The notes under the pieces were generated by a model, which was given only the letters and a program-made list of their open reading frames with translations, ran no database searches and was not told the origin of the DNA. Made by a program: the position numbers and the translations under genes. This document shows positions 7,805 through 15,637 of a DNA stretch of 64,000 nt, piece after piece (the first letter of the stretch is position 1; every line of letters begins with the position of its first letter). Source of the stretch: Novosphingobium sp. MD-1 (GTDB taxonomy: Bacteria; Pseudomonadota; Alphaproteobacteria; Sphingomonadales; Sphingomonadaceae); NCBI RefSeq assembly GCF_001014975.1, contig NZ_BBXA01000033.1:248001-312000 (forward strand), in the 5' to 3' direction.

Positions 7805-8572
7805 ATGAGCAGGGCACTGGAAGGCAAAGTGGTGCTGGTCACCGGCGCGGGCAGCGGCATCGGCCGTGCCAGCGCGCATCGGATCGCGGCGGCCGGCGCG
7901 CACGTCGTGATCAGCGACATCAACGCGGAACAGGGACAGGCGGTACTGGCCGAGATCGCGGCGGAAGGCGGACAGGCATCGTTCCTGCGCGCCGACGTTG
8001 GCGTGGAAGGCGATGTCGCCGCGCTAATCGCGGCCATCGTCGCGCGGCATGGCCGGATCGACGGCGCGTTCAACAACGCCGGCATCGTCCAGACCGGCAA
8101 GCGCCTGCACGAAGTGACCACCGAAGAATGGGACCGCGCCATCCGCGTGGATCTTTCCGGGGTATTCTGGTGCATCAAGTACCAGGTGCTGGCGATGCTG
8201 GAGACCGGTGGCGGCAGGATCGTCAACACAGCCTCCTCGCTGGGAGAGGTCGCCATCGCCAACGCCTCCGAATACGTCGCCGCCAAGCACGGCGTGATGG
8301 GGCTAACCCGCGCCGCCGCTGCTGACTATGGTGCCGAAGGCATCCGCGTGAACGCGATCCTGCCCGGCATCATCCAGACGCCGGTGATCGACGCGCTGGC
8401 GCAGAATCCCGATTTCAAGGCGTTCCTCGTCAAGCTGCGCGATCGTCATCCGATCGGCCGCTTCGGCCAGCCGGGCGAGATCGGCGATGCAGCGGTCTGG
8501 CTCCTGTCCGACCAGTCCTCGTTCGTGAACGGCGCCGGCATCCCGGTCGATGGCGGCTATCTGGCCATCTGA
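7805..8572 (+). CDS. SDR-family NAD(P)-dependent dehydrogenase
   Basis: A classical short-chain dehydrogenase of 255 residues: VLVTGAGSGIGRASAHRI (cofactor site), FNNAGI, catalytic Ser in NTASSLGE, EYVAAKHG (YxxxK) and the C-terminal NGAGIPVDGGYLA. The acidic residue in VVISDIN at the end of beta-2 favours NAD over NADP. The ATG at 7805 is most family-like; GGAGG at 7788-7792 is 12 bases upstream, and 7793 or 7781 remain possible starts. An operator copy precedes it. It likely oxidises a hydroxylated pathway intermediate; the substrate cannot be read from the sequence. Confidence 0.9.
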   Translation: MSRALEGKVVLVTGAGSGIGRASAHRIAAAGAHVVISDINAEQGQAVLAEIAAEGGQASFLRADVGVEGDVAALIAAIVARHGRIDGAFNNAGIVQTGKRLHEVTTEEWDRAIRVDLSGVFWCIKYQVLAMLETGGGRIVNTASSLGEVAIANASEYVAAKHGVMGLTRAAAADYGAEGIRVNAILPGIIQTPVIDALAQNPDFKAFLVKLRDRHPIGRFGQPGEIGDAAVWLLSDQSSFVNGAGIPVDGGYLAI

Positions 8573-8581
8573 CATCAGTTC

Positions 8582-8614
8582 CGAAGAGGCCGGACGTCGT
8601 GTCCGGCCTCTTCG
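8582..8614. terminator. Bidirectional terminator between convergent SDR genes
   Basis: CGAAGAGGCCGGAC (8582-8595) pairs perfectly with GTCCGGCCTCTTCG (8601-8614) around a five-base loop. It sits in the 54-base gap between the two convergent SDR genes. Confidence 0.8.
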
Positions 8615-8626
8615 TGGCGTCATCCG

Positions 8627-9385
8627 TTACCAGGCTGTCGTTCCGCCATCGACGCGCAGATCGGCGCCGGTGACAAAGCTGCTTTCGTCCGAGGCGAGGA
8701 ACAGTGCCGCCGCCGCGATTTCTTCCGGGCGGCCGGGGCGGCCCAGCATGATCTGCTCAGTCATCTGGCGCGAAAGGTCGGCATCGCCCAGCACATCGAC
8801 GGTCTGGTGCGTCGCCACGAGCCCGGGGGAAATGGTGTTGGCGCGGATGCCATGCAGGGCGCCTTCCATGGCGAGTTGCCGCGTCATCGCCAGGATCGCG
8901 CCCTTCGCGGCCATGTGCGAAACCGCCGGCAAGGGTCGATAGGCCTGATGCGCGGAAATCGAGGCGGTGTTGACGATCACGCCCGACGACCGGACCAGTT
9001 CCGCCCAGGCCGCGCGCACGAGATAATAGACCAGATGGACTTCCTCGTTGATCGTGCGGTGCCAGTCGTCGAGCGCCAGATCGGGCACCGGGCCGAAATA
9101 GGCCATGGCAGCGTTGTTGAACAGCACGTCGATCCCGCCGAACGTCCGGACAGCGAGATCGACCAGCGCCTCGCAATTCGCCACGTCGGTCAGATCGCAC
9201 GGGTGCAGCGACACGATCTCGCCACCGGCGGCGCGTACCGCCTCCCGCGTTTGCTCGGCGCGCTCGACGTTGACATCGCAGCCCACGATCCGCGCTCCTT
9301 CGCGCGCGAAGGCCAGCGCGGCGGCACGGCCCATGCTGCCGCCGGTTCCGGTGATAAGGCAAACCTTGCCCTGCAGCCGCCCCAT
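8627..9385 (-). CDS. SDR-family oxidoreductase
   Basis: A 252-residue short-chain dehydrogenase with CLITGTGGSMGRAAALAF, FNNAAMAYFG, NTASISAHQAYRPLPAVSHM and GADLRVDGGTTAW. The catalytic Tyr position reads AVSHMAAKGAI: the residue four before the Lys is Ser/His instead of the usual Tyr (YxxxK), with a Tyr slightly earlier in HQAYRPL. This could be an atypical or altered active site. The ATG overlaps the stop of the NTF2-like gene (TGATG), so both are translated from one mRNA running left. Confidence 0.85.
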   Translation of the reverse strand: MGRLQGKVCLITGTGGSMGRAAALAFAREGARIVGCDVNVERAEQTREAVRAAGGEIVSLHPCDLTDVANCEALVDLAVRTFGGIDVLFNNAAMAYFGPVPDLALDDWHRTINEEVHLVYYLVRAAWAELVRSSGVIVNTASISAHQAYRPLPAVSHMAAKGAILAMTRQLAMEGALHGIRANTISPGLVATHQTVDVLGDADLSRQMTEQIMLGRPGRPEEIAAAALFLASDESSFVTGADLRVDGGTTAW

Positions 9386-9786
9386 CACGCGACTCCTTCG
9401 CCAAGCACGGCTGGCTCGGTGCCGGCGGGGGGCGTGAACAGCACATGGTTGTCGACGAAAATCCGCACTTCCGCCAACGCGCCATCGCGCAGCAGGAAAA
9501 CGTCGCACCCGGGGCAATCGAACTCGCGCCCGTGGACATCGACATAGAACACGCGCGTTTCCGCCGTCACGCAATCGCCCGCGTCCCAGATACCCACGAT
9601 CTCGTGCCGCATGCTTTCAAGGATCTGCGCGACCATTTCGTACTGCGCGCGCAGTTCCCCGATCCCGTGCGCCGTCGGAAAATTCGCGAAGCGCCATACG
9701 ATGTCCCGTGGCAAGGCCGCACAGAAGCGCTCGACGTCCAGCGAGTCGGCTGCCGCGAAAAAATCCTTAACCCATTGATACGCCAT
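9385..9786 (-). CDS. NTF2-like/SnoaL-like protein
   Basis: A 133-residue cone-fold protein: MAYQWVKDFFAAADSLDVERF at the start, IVWRFANFPTAHGIGELRAQ, AETRVFYVDVHGREFDCPG and EVRIFVDNHVLF. NTF2-like proteins in catabolic clusters act as isomerases, hydratases/dehydratases or small dioxygenase subunits. The ATG follows AGAGGA. It is divergent from the BKACE gene across operator copy B and is translationally coupled to the SDR gene. No catalytic residues can be assigned with confidence. Confidence 0.8.
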   Translation of the reverse strand: MAYQWVKDFFAAADSLDVERFCAALPRDIVWRFANFPTAHGIGELRAQYEMVAQILESMRHEIVGIWDAGDCVTAETRVFYVDVHGREFDCPGCDVFLLRDGALAEVRIFVDNHVLFTPPAGTEPAVLGEGVA

Positions 9787-9863
9787 TTCGTTTTTCCTCT
9801 CTCCGATCGGCTCCGTGCGGTGCCCTTCGGGGCAATTTCCGGGAGTGGGCTTGACCGATGTTT

Positions 9864-9881
9864 TACTTTTATATAAAGGTG
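9864..9881. promoter_or_regulatory. MarR-type operator candidate, copy B
   Basis: TACTTTTATATAAAGGTG shares the CTTTTATATAAA core with copies A and C. It lies in the 152-base divergent promoter region between the NTF2-like gene (leftward) and the BKACE gene (rightward), so one site could control both. Confidence 0.65.
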
Positions 9882-9938
9882 TTTTTCGTGTCAATCACAC
9901 ACATCCCCAAAACCATGGATACCTTGAGAGGAACGATC

Positions 9939-10913
9939 ATGAATCAGATCACCCCGCTGCCGCTGTGGGAAGCCGCCAAGCGCGAAATGGAAGAGTACCA
10001 GTTCGTCTCCTCGGCGGACGTGCAGCCGAAGTGGACCGTGCCCGAAACGATCGCGATCAACGTCGCGGTATCGGGCCGCTTTACCGAAGGCGCTTCGGCC
10101 GATGCCGCCAACCCCACCTCGCTGGAAGACTACGTGGACGAGGCATCGCGAGTGATCGAGGCAGGCGCCTGCGGCGTTCACATCGATTTCACCTGGGTGA
10201 CGGACAAGCATGGCCGCCGCCTCGATCGCGATCTGCCCCCGGTCGATGCCTACACCGCCGTGATCGAGCCGCTGCGCAAGCGCTTCGGCAATGACTTCGT
10301 GCCCAACCTCAACGTGCTCAACGGCACGACGTTCGACGTCTGTCTCAGCCCCGCCCGCGCGGGCCTTGCCGAAGCCTGCCCCTGCGCGCCGGGGCACCCG
10401 GATGCGTTCATGATCCCGGCGGTCAGCGCGATGGAGGAACTGGGCGTGAAGCCGGAGCTGGCCGTCCACCACAGCGGCGAAATCGAACTGGCGCGCCGCA
10501 AGCTGATCGAGACCGGGATTCTCAAGAAGCCCTACAACTGGCTGATCCTCTATGGCCTGCCGTTCAACGTGGGGCGCTCGCTCGCTTCGGGCACCTCGGT
10601 CGGCGATGCGCAGGAAATGGCACAGCACCTGTTCCTGATGGTCGACCAGATCCGGAAGATCGATCCCGAAAGCGTGATCTCGGTATGCGCCGCCGGCCGT
10701 TCCACGCTGTACATGACGACCCTGGCGACGATGATGGGTCTCCACATTCGCGTCGGTGTGGAAGACACGCCCTGGAAGTTCCCCAACCAGAACGTCGAAC
10801 TCAAGAGCAATCTCGAGATGTTCACGATGGCCAAGGACATCGCGGGCCTGCTGGGCCGCACGCCCGGCAATGCCAACTACTACCGCGGCCTTGTCGGCCT
10901 GCCACAAAAATGA
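9939..10913 (+). CDS. BKACE-family (DUF849) beta-keto acid cleavage enzyme, variant metal site
   Basis: A 324-residue TIM-barrel protein of the 3-keto-5-aminohexanoate cleavage family, which condenses a beta-keto acid with acetyl-CoA to give acetoacetate and a new CoA ester. Visible are EAGACGVHIDFTW, VPNLNVLNGTTFD, AVHHSGEIELARR, WLILYGLPFN and HIRVGVEDTPW. The zinc motif is normally HxH followed later by Glu; here the second His is Asp (HID), while the ED pair is kept. GAGAGGA precedes the ATG. The frame extends upstream through operator copy B and is not used there. Its role may be the last carbon-carbon cleavage of a second branch of the pathway. Confidence 0.8.
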   Translation: MNQITPLPLWEAAKREMEEYQFVSSADVQPKWTVPETIAINVAVSGRFTEGASADAANPTSLEDYVDEASRVIEAGACGVHIDFTWVTDKHGRRLDRDLPPVDAYTAVIEPLRKRFGNDFVPNLNVLNGTTFDVCLSPARAGLAEACPCAPGHPDAFMIPAVSAMEELGVKPELAVHHSGEIELARRKLIETGILKKPYNWLILYGLPFNVGRSLASGTSVGDAQEMAQHLFLMVDQIRKIDPESVISVCAAGRSTLYMTTLATMMGLHIRVGVEDTPWKFPNQNVELKSNLEMFTMAKDIAGLLGRTPGNANYYRGLVGLPQK

Positions 10914-10924
10914 CGCGCAACTGG

Positions 10925-10944
10925 CGGCGCCCGGACGGGCGCCG
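10925..10944. terminator. Hairpin between convergent BKACE and MarR genes
   Basis: CGGCGCCC (10925-10932) and GGGCGCCG (10937-10944) pair around a GGAC loop in the 51-base gap between the two convergent genes. No T-run is present; the position suggests a bidirectional terminator. Confidence 0.6.
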
Positions 10945-10964
10945 TCAGGGCAGCTTGCGCACGA

Positions 10965-11519
10965 TCAGTCGGATTCCCCGAATGCCTTTTCCAGATTGGC
11001 CGCGATCTTGCGGGCAACCTTGATGAAGGTACGGATTTCGGCGGCATCGATGCCCCGCGTGGCAATCTCGTTCAATTCGGCGGCGTGCGGCAGGATTTCC
11101 GGCTCCAGCGAGCGCCCCAGCGGCGTCAGCGTGACCAGGATCTTGCGCTTGTCGACCGAATCGCGGACCCGCTCGATCAGCCCTTCGTCGTCCATGCCTT
11201 TCAGCAGGGCGACGGTGGTGGTTTCGGTTACCCGCGTGGCATCGCTAAGATCGCGCTGCGTCACCCGGTCCTTGATCCAGAGCGCGCGCAGATAGTTGTA
11301 GTACCCCGATTTGATCCCGTGCCGGGCCAGCCGCATGCTCAACAGGCGATCGAACGCCAGGTGCGCCCGCCGGATCTGGAAGGCCACGCTGCTTTCAGGC
11401 GGGAGAGCTACTTTTTCCTTCGATTCATTGGTCTTCCCATTCTCGGCGGCGCCCGCCTTGCTGTCCGTCACCATTCTTGATCCTGCCTTGGAGCTTTTGC
11501 CGGCTGCCCCGTTCATCAT
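10965..11519 (-). CDS. MarR-family transcriptional regulator
   Basis: About 184 residues. The conserved part holds a winged helix: VTQRDLSDATRVTETTTVAL (recognition helix) and GLIERVRDSVDKRKILVTL (wing), flanked by dimerisation helices. Residues 1-50 are a Lys/Ser/Gly-rich tail longer than in typical MarR proteins (about 140-150). CAGGAAG lies eight bases before the ATG at 11519; longer starts would run across operator copy C. It is divergent from the cupin gene. Five copies of one palindrome within 5.6 kb around it point to it as the local regulator, probably released by an aromatic ligand (inference). Confidence 0.88.
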   Translation of the reverse strand: MMNGAAGKSSKAGSRMVTDSKAGAAENGKTNESKEKVALPPESSVAFQIRRAHLAFDRLLSMRLARHGIKSGYYNYLRALWIKDRVTQRDLSDATRVTETTTVALLKGMDDEGLIERVRDSVDKRKILVTLTPLGRSLEPEILPHAAELNEIATRGIDAAEIRTFIKVARKIAANLEKAFGESD

Positions 11520-11606
11520 CTTGCGCTTCCTGTTCTTAGGCCGATTTGCGCCTGGCCGCCACCAGGGCGAATACAGAAGCGTTGACGGACGAATGCACTG
11601 CGAATA

Positions 11607-11624
11607 TACTTTTATATAAATATT
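11607..11624. promoter_or_regulatory. MarR-type operator candidate, copy C
   Basis: TACTTTTATATAAATATT lies between the divergent MarR (leftward) and cupin (rightward) genes, about 90 bases from the MarR start and 22 bases before the cupin ATG. The position fits autoregulation together with control of the cupin operon. Confidence 0.65.
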
Positions 11625-11645
11625 TTTCAGGAGAGGCAACGACTC

Positions 11646-12683
11646 ATGTCAGATAGCGATCACGCCCATCCCGCCGCCGGTGCGCCAACGCCCAATCTCT
11701 GGAGCCGCGACGGATTCACCGGATCGAACGCGATTGCGCTGCGCAACGACTATACACCCACGTATCGCTCGGTCCGTGGCCCGCACGCTCCCCACCGTTT
11801 CAACCTTCTCGCCATCGAAACGCAGGACCAGTCCGATGCCGAAGCGTTGCCCACGCCGGTTCTGGTGGCGCGCAACGGCCTTGAACTCGCGGTGTCGCGC
11901 CGGCGCCAGCCGATGCCTTACGCGCTGCGGAATACCGAAGGCGACGAACTGCATCTGGTCCAGTCGGGATCGGCGCGTTTCGTCACCGATTTCGGCAAGC
12001 TTGAAGCCGGGCCGCTCGATTTCGTGCATATCCCCCGCTCGATCACCTACCGTATCGACCCGCTATCGCAGGATTATGCCGCGCTCATCCTGACCAGCCC
12101 CGATCCGCTGCGCTTCGATACGCCCGCGCCATTCGGCATGATCAATTTCGGCAAGGCGGTGCGCAAGCCGTCGATCGCCCCGCAAGGCGCGCCGGGAACG
12201 ACGCGGCTGTGCCTGCGCACGTTCGATGGCGTGACCGAGTTCGACATGGTTCACGACCCGATCCGCGCGCTGGCGCAAGTCGGCGGCCCGCCCCCGGTCT
12301 GGGCGCTGAACCTGCGGGATATCGTGCCGGTTTCCTATGGCGAACGTGGCGGTCCCCCGGCGCAGTTCCTGTCGACCGTGGATACCGGCGTGATGGCCTT
12401 CACGCTCAGCGCGCGGCCCGGCCCGCGTCCACCGGTCCACGTCAACGCGGACTATGACGAGATCATCCTGTTTGCGGAAGGCCCCGGAGCATGGGGCGGG
12501 ATCAGCGAACCCGGCACGGTCACGTGGGTACCCAAGGGCGTCACGCACCATGGGCCTGTGGAGGATGTACCGGCGGGCTATCAGGCCTGGCTGCTCGAAG
12601 TGCGGCAGACCATGCGGCTGACCGACGCCGCGCGGCAGCACGCGCGCCTGATCGAAACCAGCGAATACGGTTATCAGGACTGA
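11646..12683 (+). CDS. Homogentisate 1,2-dioxygenase-like cupin protein
   Basis: A 345-residue two-domain cupin. The N-terminal half shows RNTEGDELHLVQSGSARF and FVHIPRSITYRI, as in homogentisate dioxygenase (HmgA). The C-terminal half has PPVHVNADYDEIILF (His265, Asp271, Glu272) and VPKGVTHHGP (His301, His302), matching the HmgA His-Glu-His iron site, though the Glu is one residue later than in HmgA. HmgA is ~430 residues, so this is a shorter relative. AGGAGAGG precedes the ATG. It may be a second ring-cleaving dioxygenase for a hydroquinone-type intermediate (inference). Confidence 0.75.
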   Translation: MSDSDHAHPAAGAPTPNLWSRDGFTGSNAIALRNDYTPTYRSVRGPHAPHRFNLLAIETQDQSDAEALPTPVLVARNGLELAVSRRRQPMPYALRNTEGDELHLVQSGSARFVTDFGKLEAGPLDFVHIPRSITYRIDPLSQDYAALILTSPDPLRFDTPAPFGMINFGKAVRKPSIAPQGAPGTTRLCLRTFDGVTEFDMVHDPIRALAQVGGPPPVWALNLRDIVPVSYGERGGPPAQFLSTVDTGVMAFTLSARPGPRPPVHVNADYDEIILFAEGPGAWGGISEPGTVTWVPKGVTHHGPVEDVPAGYQAWLLEVRQTMRLTDAARQHARLIETSEYGYQD

Positions 12684-12775
12684 CAAAGGCGGTCCGGCGC
12701 GGGTTGGACAAGAGGCATAGGCCTCGCCCTTCCGCGCCGGTGAAGACCACAACCAGCCGCCGGAGAGGAAATGCC

Positions 12776-13123
12776 ATGCTGAAACTCGCCATTCTGGTGC
12801 GGCGCAATCCCGCGCTTACCCGGCAACAATTCCGCGAATACCTTTCGACGCACCATGCCGCACTGGTCCGGGCCTGCCCCGCCAGCAGCGTCTACGTGCG
12901 CCGATACGTGCAAAGCTTCGTACAGCCGGACGAGCACCAGTCGCATGATGGCAGCGCGGTGCGCTATGACGCGCTTGTTGAACTCTGGTTCGATGATCTG
13001 CAGCAGATGCAGGCGTTCTATACCGACCCGGACTACGTCGCCAACGTCAAGCCCGACGAGCCGAACTTCGCCGATATCGCGAACTGCAGTTTCATGATCA
13101 CCGAGGAAAACCGCGTCGTCTGA
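12776..13123 (+). CDS. EthD-domain protein
   Basis: A 115-residue ferredoxin-like protein: LAILVRRNPALTRQQFREYL, STHHAALVRA, and LVELWFDDLQQMQAFYTDP are EthD-family signatures. EthD proteins accompany catabolic operons, some as isomerases or helper proteins; the exact function of most is unknown. GGAGAGGA lies six bases before the ATG. It follows the cupin gene by 92 bases and probably shares its transcript. Confidence 0.85.
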   Translation: MLKLAILVRRNPALTRQQFREYLSTHHAALVRACPASSVYVRRYVQSFVQPDEHQSHDGSAVRYDALVELWFDDLQQMQAFYTDPDYVANVKPDEPNFADIANCSFMITEENRVV

Positions 13124-13250
13124 GCCATGGCGCCGACGGCGGGATAGCACCTTCCGAGCCATCGATCGGAGGGCCATGCCGACATCTAATATAAATCAAT
13201 TAATATCAACTATTTGCATTGCTACTTGGTAGAAAGCCAACGCCGTATAT

Positions 13251-13268
13251 TACCACTATATAAAAGTT
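13251..13268. promoter_or_regulatory. MarR-type operator candidate, copy D1 (reverse orientation)
   Basis: TACCACTATATAAAAGTT is the reverse complement of AACTTTTATATAGTGGTA, which keeps the CTTTTATATA half and loses the other arm. It lies upstream of the TonB receptor gene, 34 bases from copy D2, three helical turns centre to centre. Confidence 0.45.
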
Positions 13269-13284
13269 ATTGCGCGACTCATAA

Positions 13285-13302
13285 TACCTTTATATAAATG
13301 CA
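13285..13302. promoter_or_regulatory. MarR-type operator candidate, copy D2
   Basis: TACCTTTATATAAATGCA retains the palindromic core of the other copies. With D1 it lies in the 287-base AT-rich gap before the TonB-dependent receptor gene (start 13411). The gap contains no gene that I can support. Confidence 0.6.
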
Positions 13303-13410
13303 ATTGTCGAAGGGTGGGAATGGCGATGTCACGCCGCCTGCGCGCCGCGAAACCGCCTACCGGAGAGAACAAGCCAGTCCGGGGCGGAAACCATGGATGG
13401 GAGGATCGAG

Positions 13411-15561
13411 ATGGCTTCTCGCACAATTTCTGCATTCGTTGTCAGCGCAATGGCCCTGACGATTCACGGCACCGCCGCCGCTCAGGCCCAGACCGCACCA
13501 CAGGCGAACGCGGCAGAAGCGGAGGACGGTGCCTCCGCTGGTATCGGCGAAATCGTCGTCACCGCTCAAAAACGATCGGAAAGCGCCCAGAAGACGGCCG
13601 CCGCTGTCACCGCGGTAACGGGCGAGCAGCTCGTCAGCACCGGCGTTGCCGATCTGCGCGCCGTGCAGACACTGGTGCCGGGCGCCCGCTTCCAGCAAGA
13701 AGGCAACTCCACGCAGGTATTCCTGCGCGGTGTCGGCTCCAACGCCGATTTCGCCAATATCGAACAAGGCGTGTCGTTCAACTTCAACGGGCTCTACATC
13801 CCGCGCGAAGCCACCAGCGTCCCGCTCTATGATATTGCCCAGCTCGAAGCGCTGCCCGGGCCGCAGGGCACGCTTTACGGCCGCAGTGCGATCGGCGGCA
13901 CCGTCAACGTCTCGTTCCAGCGCCCGACGCAGGACAACGAAACCAAGCTGATCCTCGAAGGCGGCAACTATTCCCTAGCCCATGCCACCGCGATCCAGAA
14001 CCTCGCGCTGTCGTCGGACCTCGCGATCCGCGCGGCGGTGGACTACACCTACCGCAACGGCGTGATGAAATCCGGCGCGGATTCCAAGAACGATTTCGGC
14101 GCGCGTCTCAGCCTGCTCTACAAGCCCGGCTCGAACCTCAGCGTCTATCTGTGGGGCTACACCGTCCAGAAGAACGGGCACACGCCCAATCTGGTCAACA
14201 AGGGCTTCGATCCGGCCACGGGCGGCTACAGCGAGAACACGTTCCTGACGTCGAACCCCTGGAACGACAAGCGCGAAGGCAGCCTGGCCGCGCTTGCCCC
14301 GTTCGGCCAGCCAGTCGCGCCGGACCAGACGTTCCACAACTGGGCCGGCGGCGCGCAGGTCGATCTCGAACTCGGCAACAACCTGACGCTCAGCTACATC
14401 CCGGGCTACCTCTATCTCAAGTCCGACATCCGCAACTACTGGCTGGGCGCGCTGCCCGCACGCCAGTCGGCCGAATACCGGGAAGTCACGCAGGAACTGC
14501 GCCTGTCCGGCTCGTCCTCGAACCTGAAATGGCTGGCGGGCCTCTATGCCTACCGCACCGTCAATTCGGGATCGGCCGTCTTCCTCTATGGCTTCCCCAG
14601 CGCGTTCTTCATCAGCAACGTGCAGCGCAACCGGCTGCAGGGCGCGGCGGTGTTCGGACAGGCGACGTACAGCTTCAGTGATGCGCTGCGCCTGACGGTC
14701 GGTGGCCGCTATGGCGTAGATGATCGCCAGGGCAACGGCATCACCCCGCTGGACCAGGTTTCCACGTACCGCTTTTCGAAGAAGTACCACCGGTTCGATT
14801 ACAAGATCGGCGTGGAATACGATGTGGCGCCGCATGCCATGGCCTATGTCACATACCAGACGGGGTATCAGCCGGGCACCTACAACGAGTTCCAGTCCAC
14901 CCCGCTCAACAATGCCGAGGTGCGGCCTGCCACGCTGAAGGCGATTACCGCCGGCATCAAGACGCGGCTGCTGGACAACACGCTGCAGATCAACGACGAA
15001 TTCTTCTACTACGATTACCGCAACCTCCAGTTGCAGGCGATCAACGTCAACGCGATCCTGAATCCCATCTTCAATGCGGCGAAGGTGACGATCCCCGGCA
15101 ACCAGCTTGATATTCTCTATCAACCGGACAGCGACAACCGCATCAACCTGTCGGTCAGCTACGTCCACGCCCGCAACAAGAACTTCGTGACGCCGCTGGG
15201 AACGAGCTACAACGGTCTCAACCCGCCCTATGCGGCCGACTGGACCATCAGCGGCGGCGTGAGCCACGATTTCCACCTGAAGTCCGGCTATATCCGCGCG
15301 CAGGCCGACGCCCGGTATGAAAGCCAGTGGTGGGCGGACTATGCGCACAGCCTCGGCGTTCGCCAGCGGCCTTATGCCAAGGCCAACGCCACCCTGACCT
15401 ACTATGCCGAGAACGACCGCTGGAGCGCGGGCCTGTGGATCAAGAACATCAGCAACATCGCGGTCATCGCCGCATCGGCGGCAGCCGGCATTCCCGGCCC
15501 CGGCACCGCCTATCTTGAGGAACCGCGCACGTTCGGCGCGCGCGTTACCGCAAACTTCTGA
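13411..15561 (+). CDS. TonB-dependent outer-membrane receptor
   Basis: A 716-residue receptor: signal peptide ending GTAAAQA, a TonB-box-like EIVVTAQKR, a plug with GARFQQEGNSTQVFLRGVGS and LPGPQGTLYGRSAIGGTVN, then a beta-barrel with terminal FGARVTANF (final Phe typical for BAM export). GGGAGG six bases upstream favours the ATG at 13411 over 13393. In sphingomonads such receptors import bulky or dilute aromatic compounds, so this one probably takes up the island's substrate. Two operator copies precede it, which would make uptake inducible along with the catabolic genes. Confidence 0.92.
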   Translation: MASRTISAFVVSAMALTIHGTAAAQAQTAPQANAAEAEDGASAGIGEIVVTAQKRSESAQKTAAAVTAVTGEQLVSTGVADLRAVQTLVPGARFQQEGNSTQVFLRGVGSNADFANIEQGVSFNFNGLYIPREATSVPLYDIAQLEALPGPQGTLYGRSAIGGTVNVSFQRPTQDNETKLILEGGNYSLAHATAIQNLALSSDLAIRAAVDYTYRNGVMKSGADSKNDFGARLSLLYKPGSNLSVYLWGYTVQKNGHTPNLVNKGFDPATGGYSENTFLTSNPWNDKREGSLAALAPFGQPVAPDQTFHNWAGGAQVDLELGNNLTLSYIPGYLYLKSDIRNYWLGALPARQSAEYREVTQELRLSGSSSNLKWLAGLYAYRTVNSGSAVFLYGFPSAFFISNVQRNRLQGAAVFGQATYSFSDALRLTVGGRYGVDDRQGNGITPLDQVSTYRFSKKYHRFDYKIGVEYDVAPHAMAYVTYQTGYQPGTYNEFQSTPLNNAEVRPATLKAITAGIKTRLLDNTLQINDEFFYYDYRNLQLQAINVNAILNPIFNAAKVTIPGNQLDILYQPDSDNRINLSVSYVHARNKNFVTPLGTSYNGLNPPYAADWTISGGVSHDFHLKSGYIRAQADARYESQWWADYAHSLGVRQRPYAKANATLTYYAENDRWSAGLWIKNISNIAVIAASAAAGIPGPGTAYLEEPRTFGARVTANF

Positions 15562-15587
15562 GACACGAGCAACACGTTTGAGGGGGT

Positions 15588-15613
15588 GCCGCCCGGGTTC
15601 ACGCCCGGGCGGC
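15588..15613. terminator. Hairpin after the TonB receptor gene
   Basis: GCCGCCCGGG (15588-15597) pairs perfectly with CCCGGGCGGC (15604-15613) around a six-base loop, 26 bases after the receptor stop and 24 bases before the next ATG. No T-run follows. It may reduce read-through or protect the 3' end of the receptor mRNA. Confidence 0.6.
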
Positions 15614-15637
15614 CATCTTCATGCGGGAGAGAGGACC

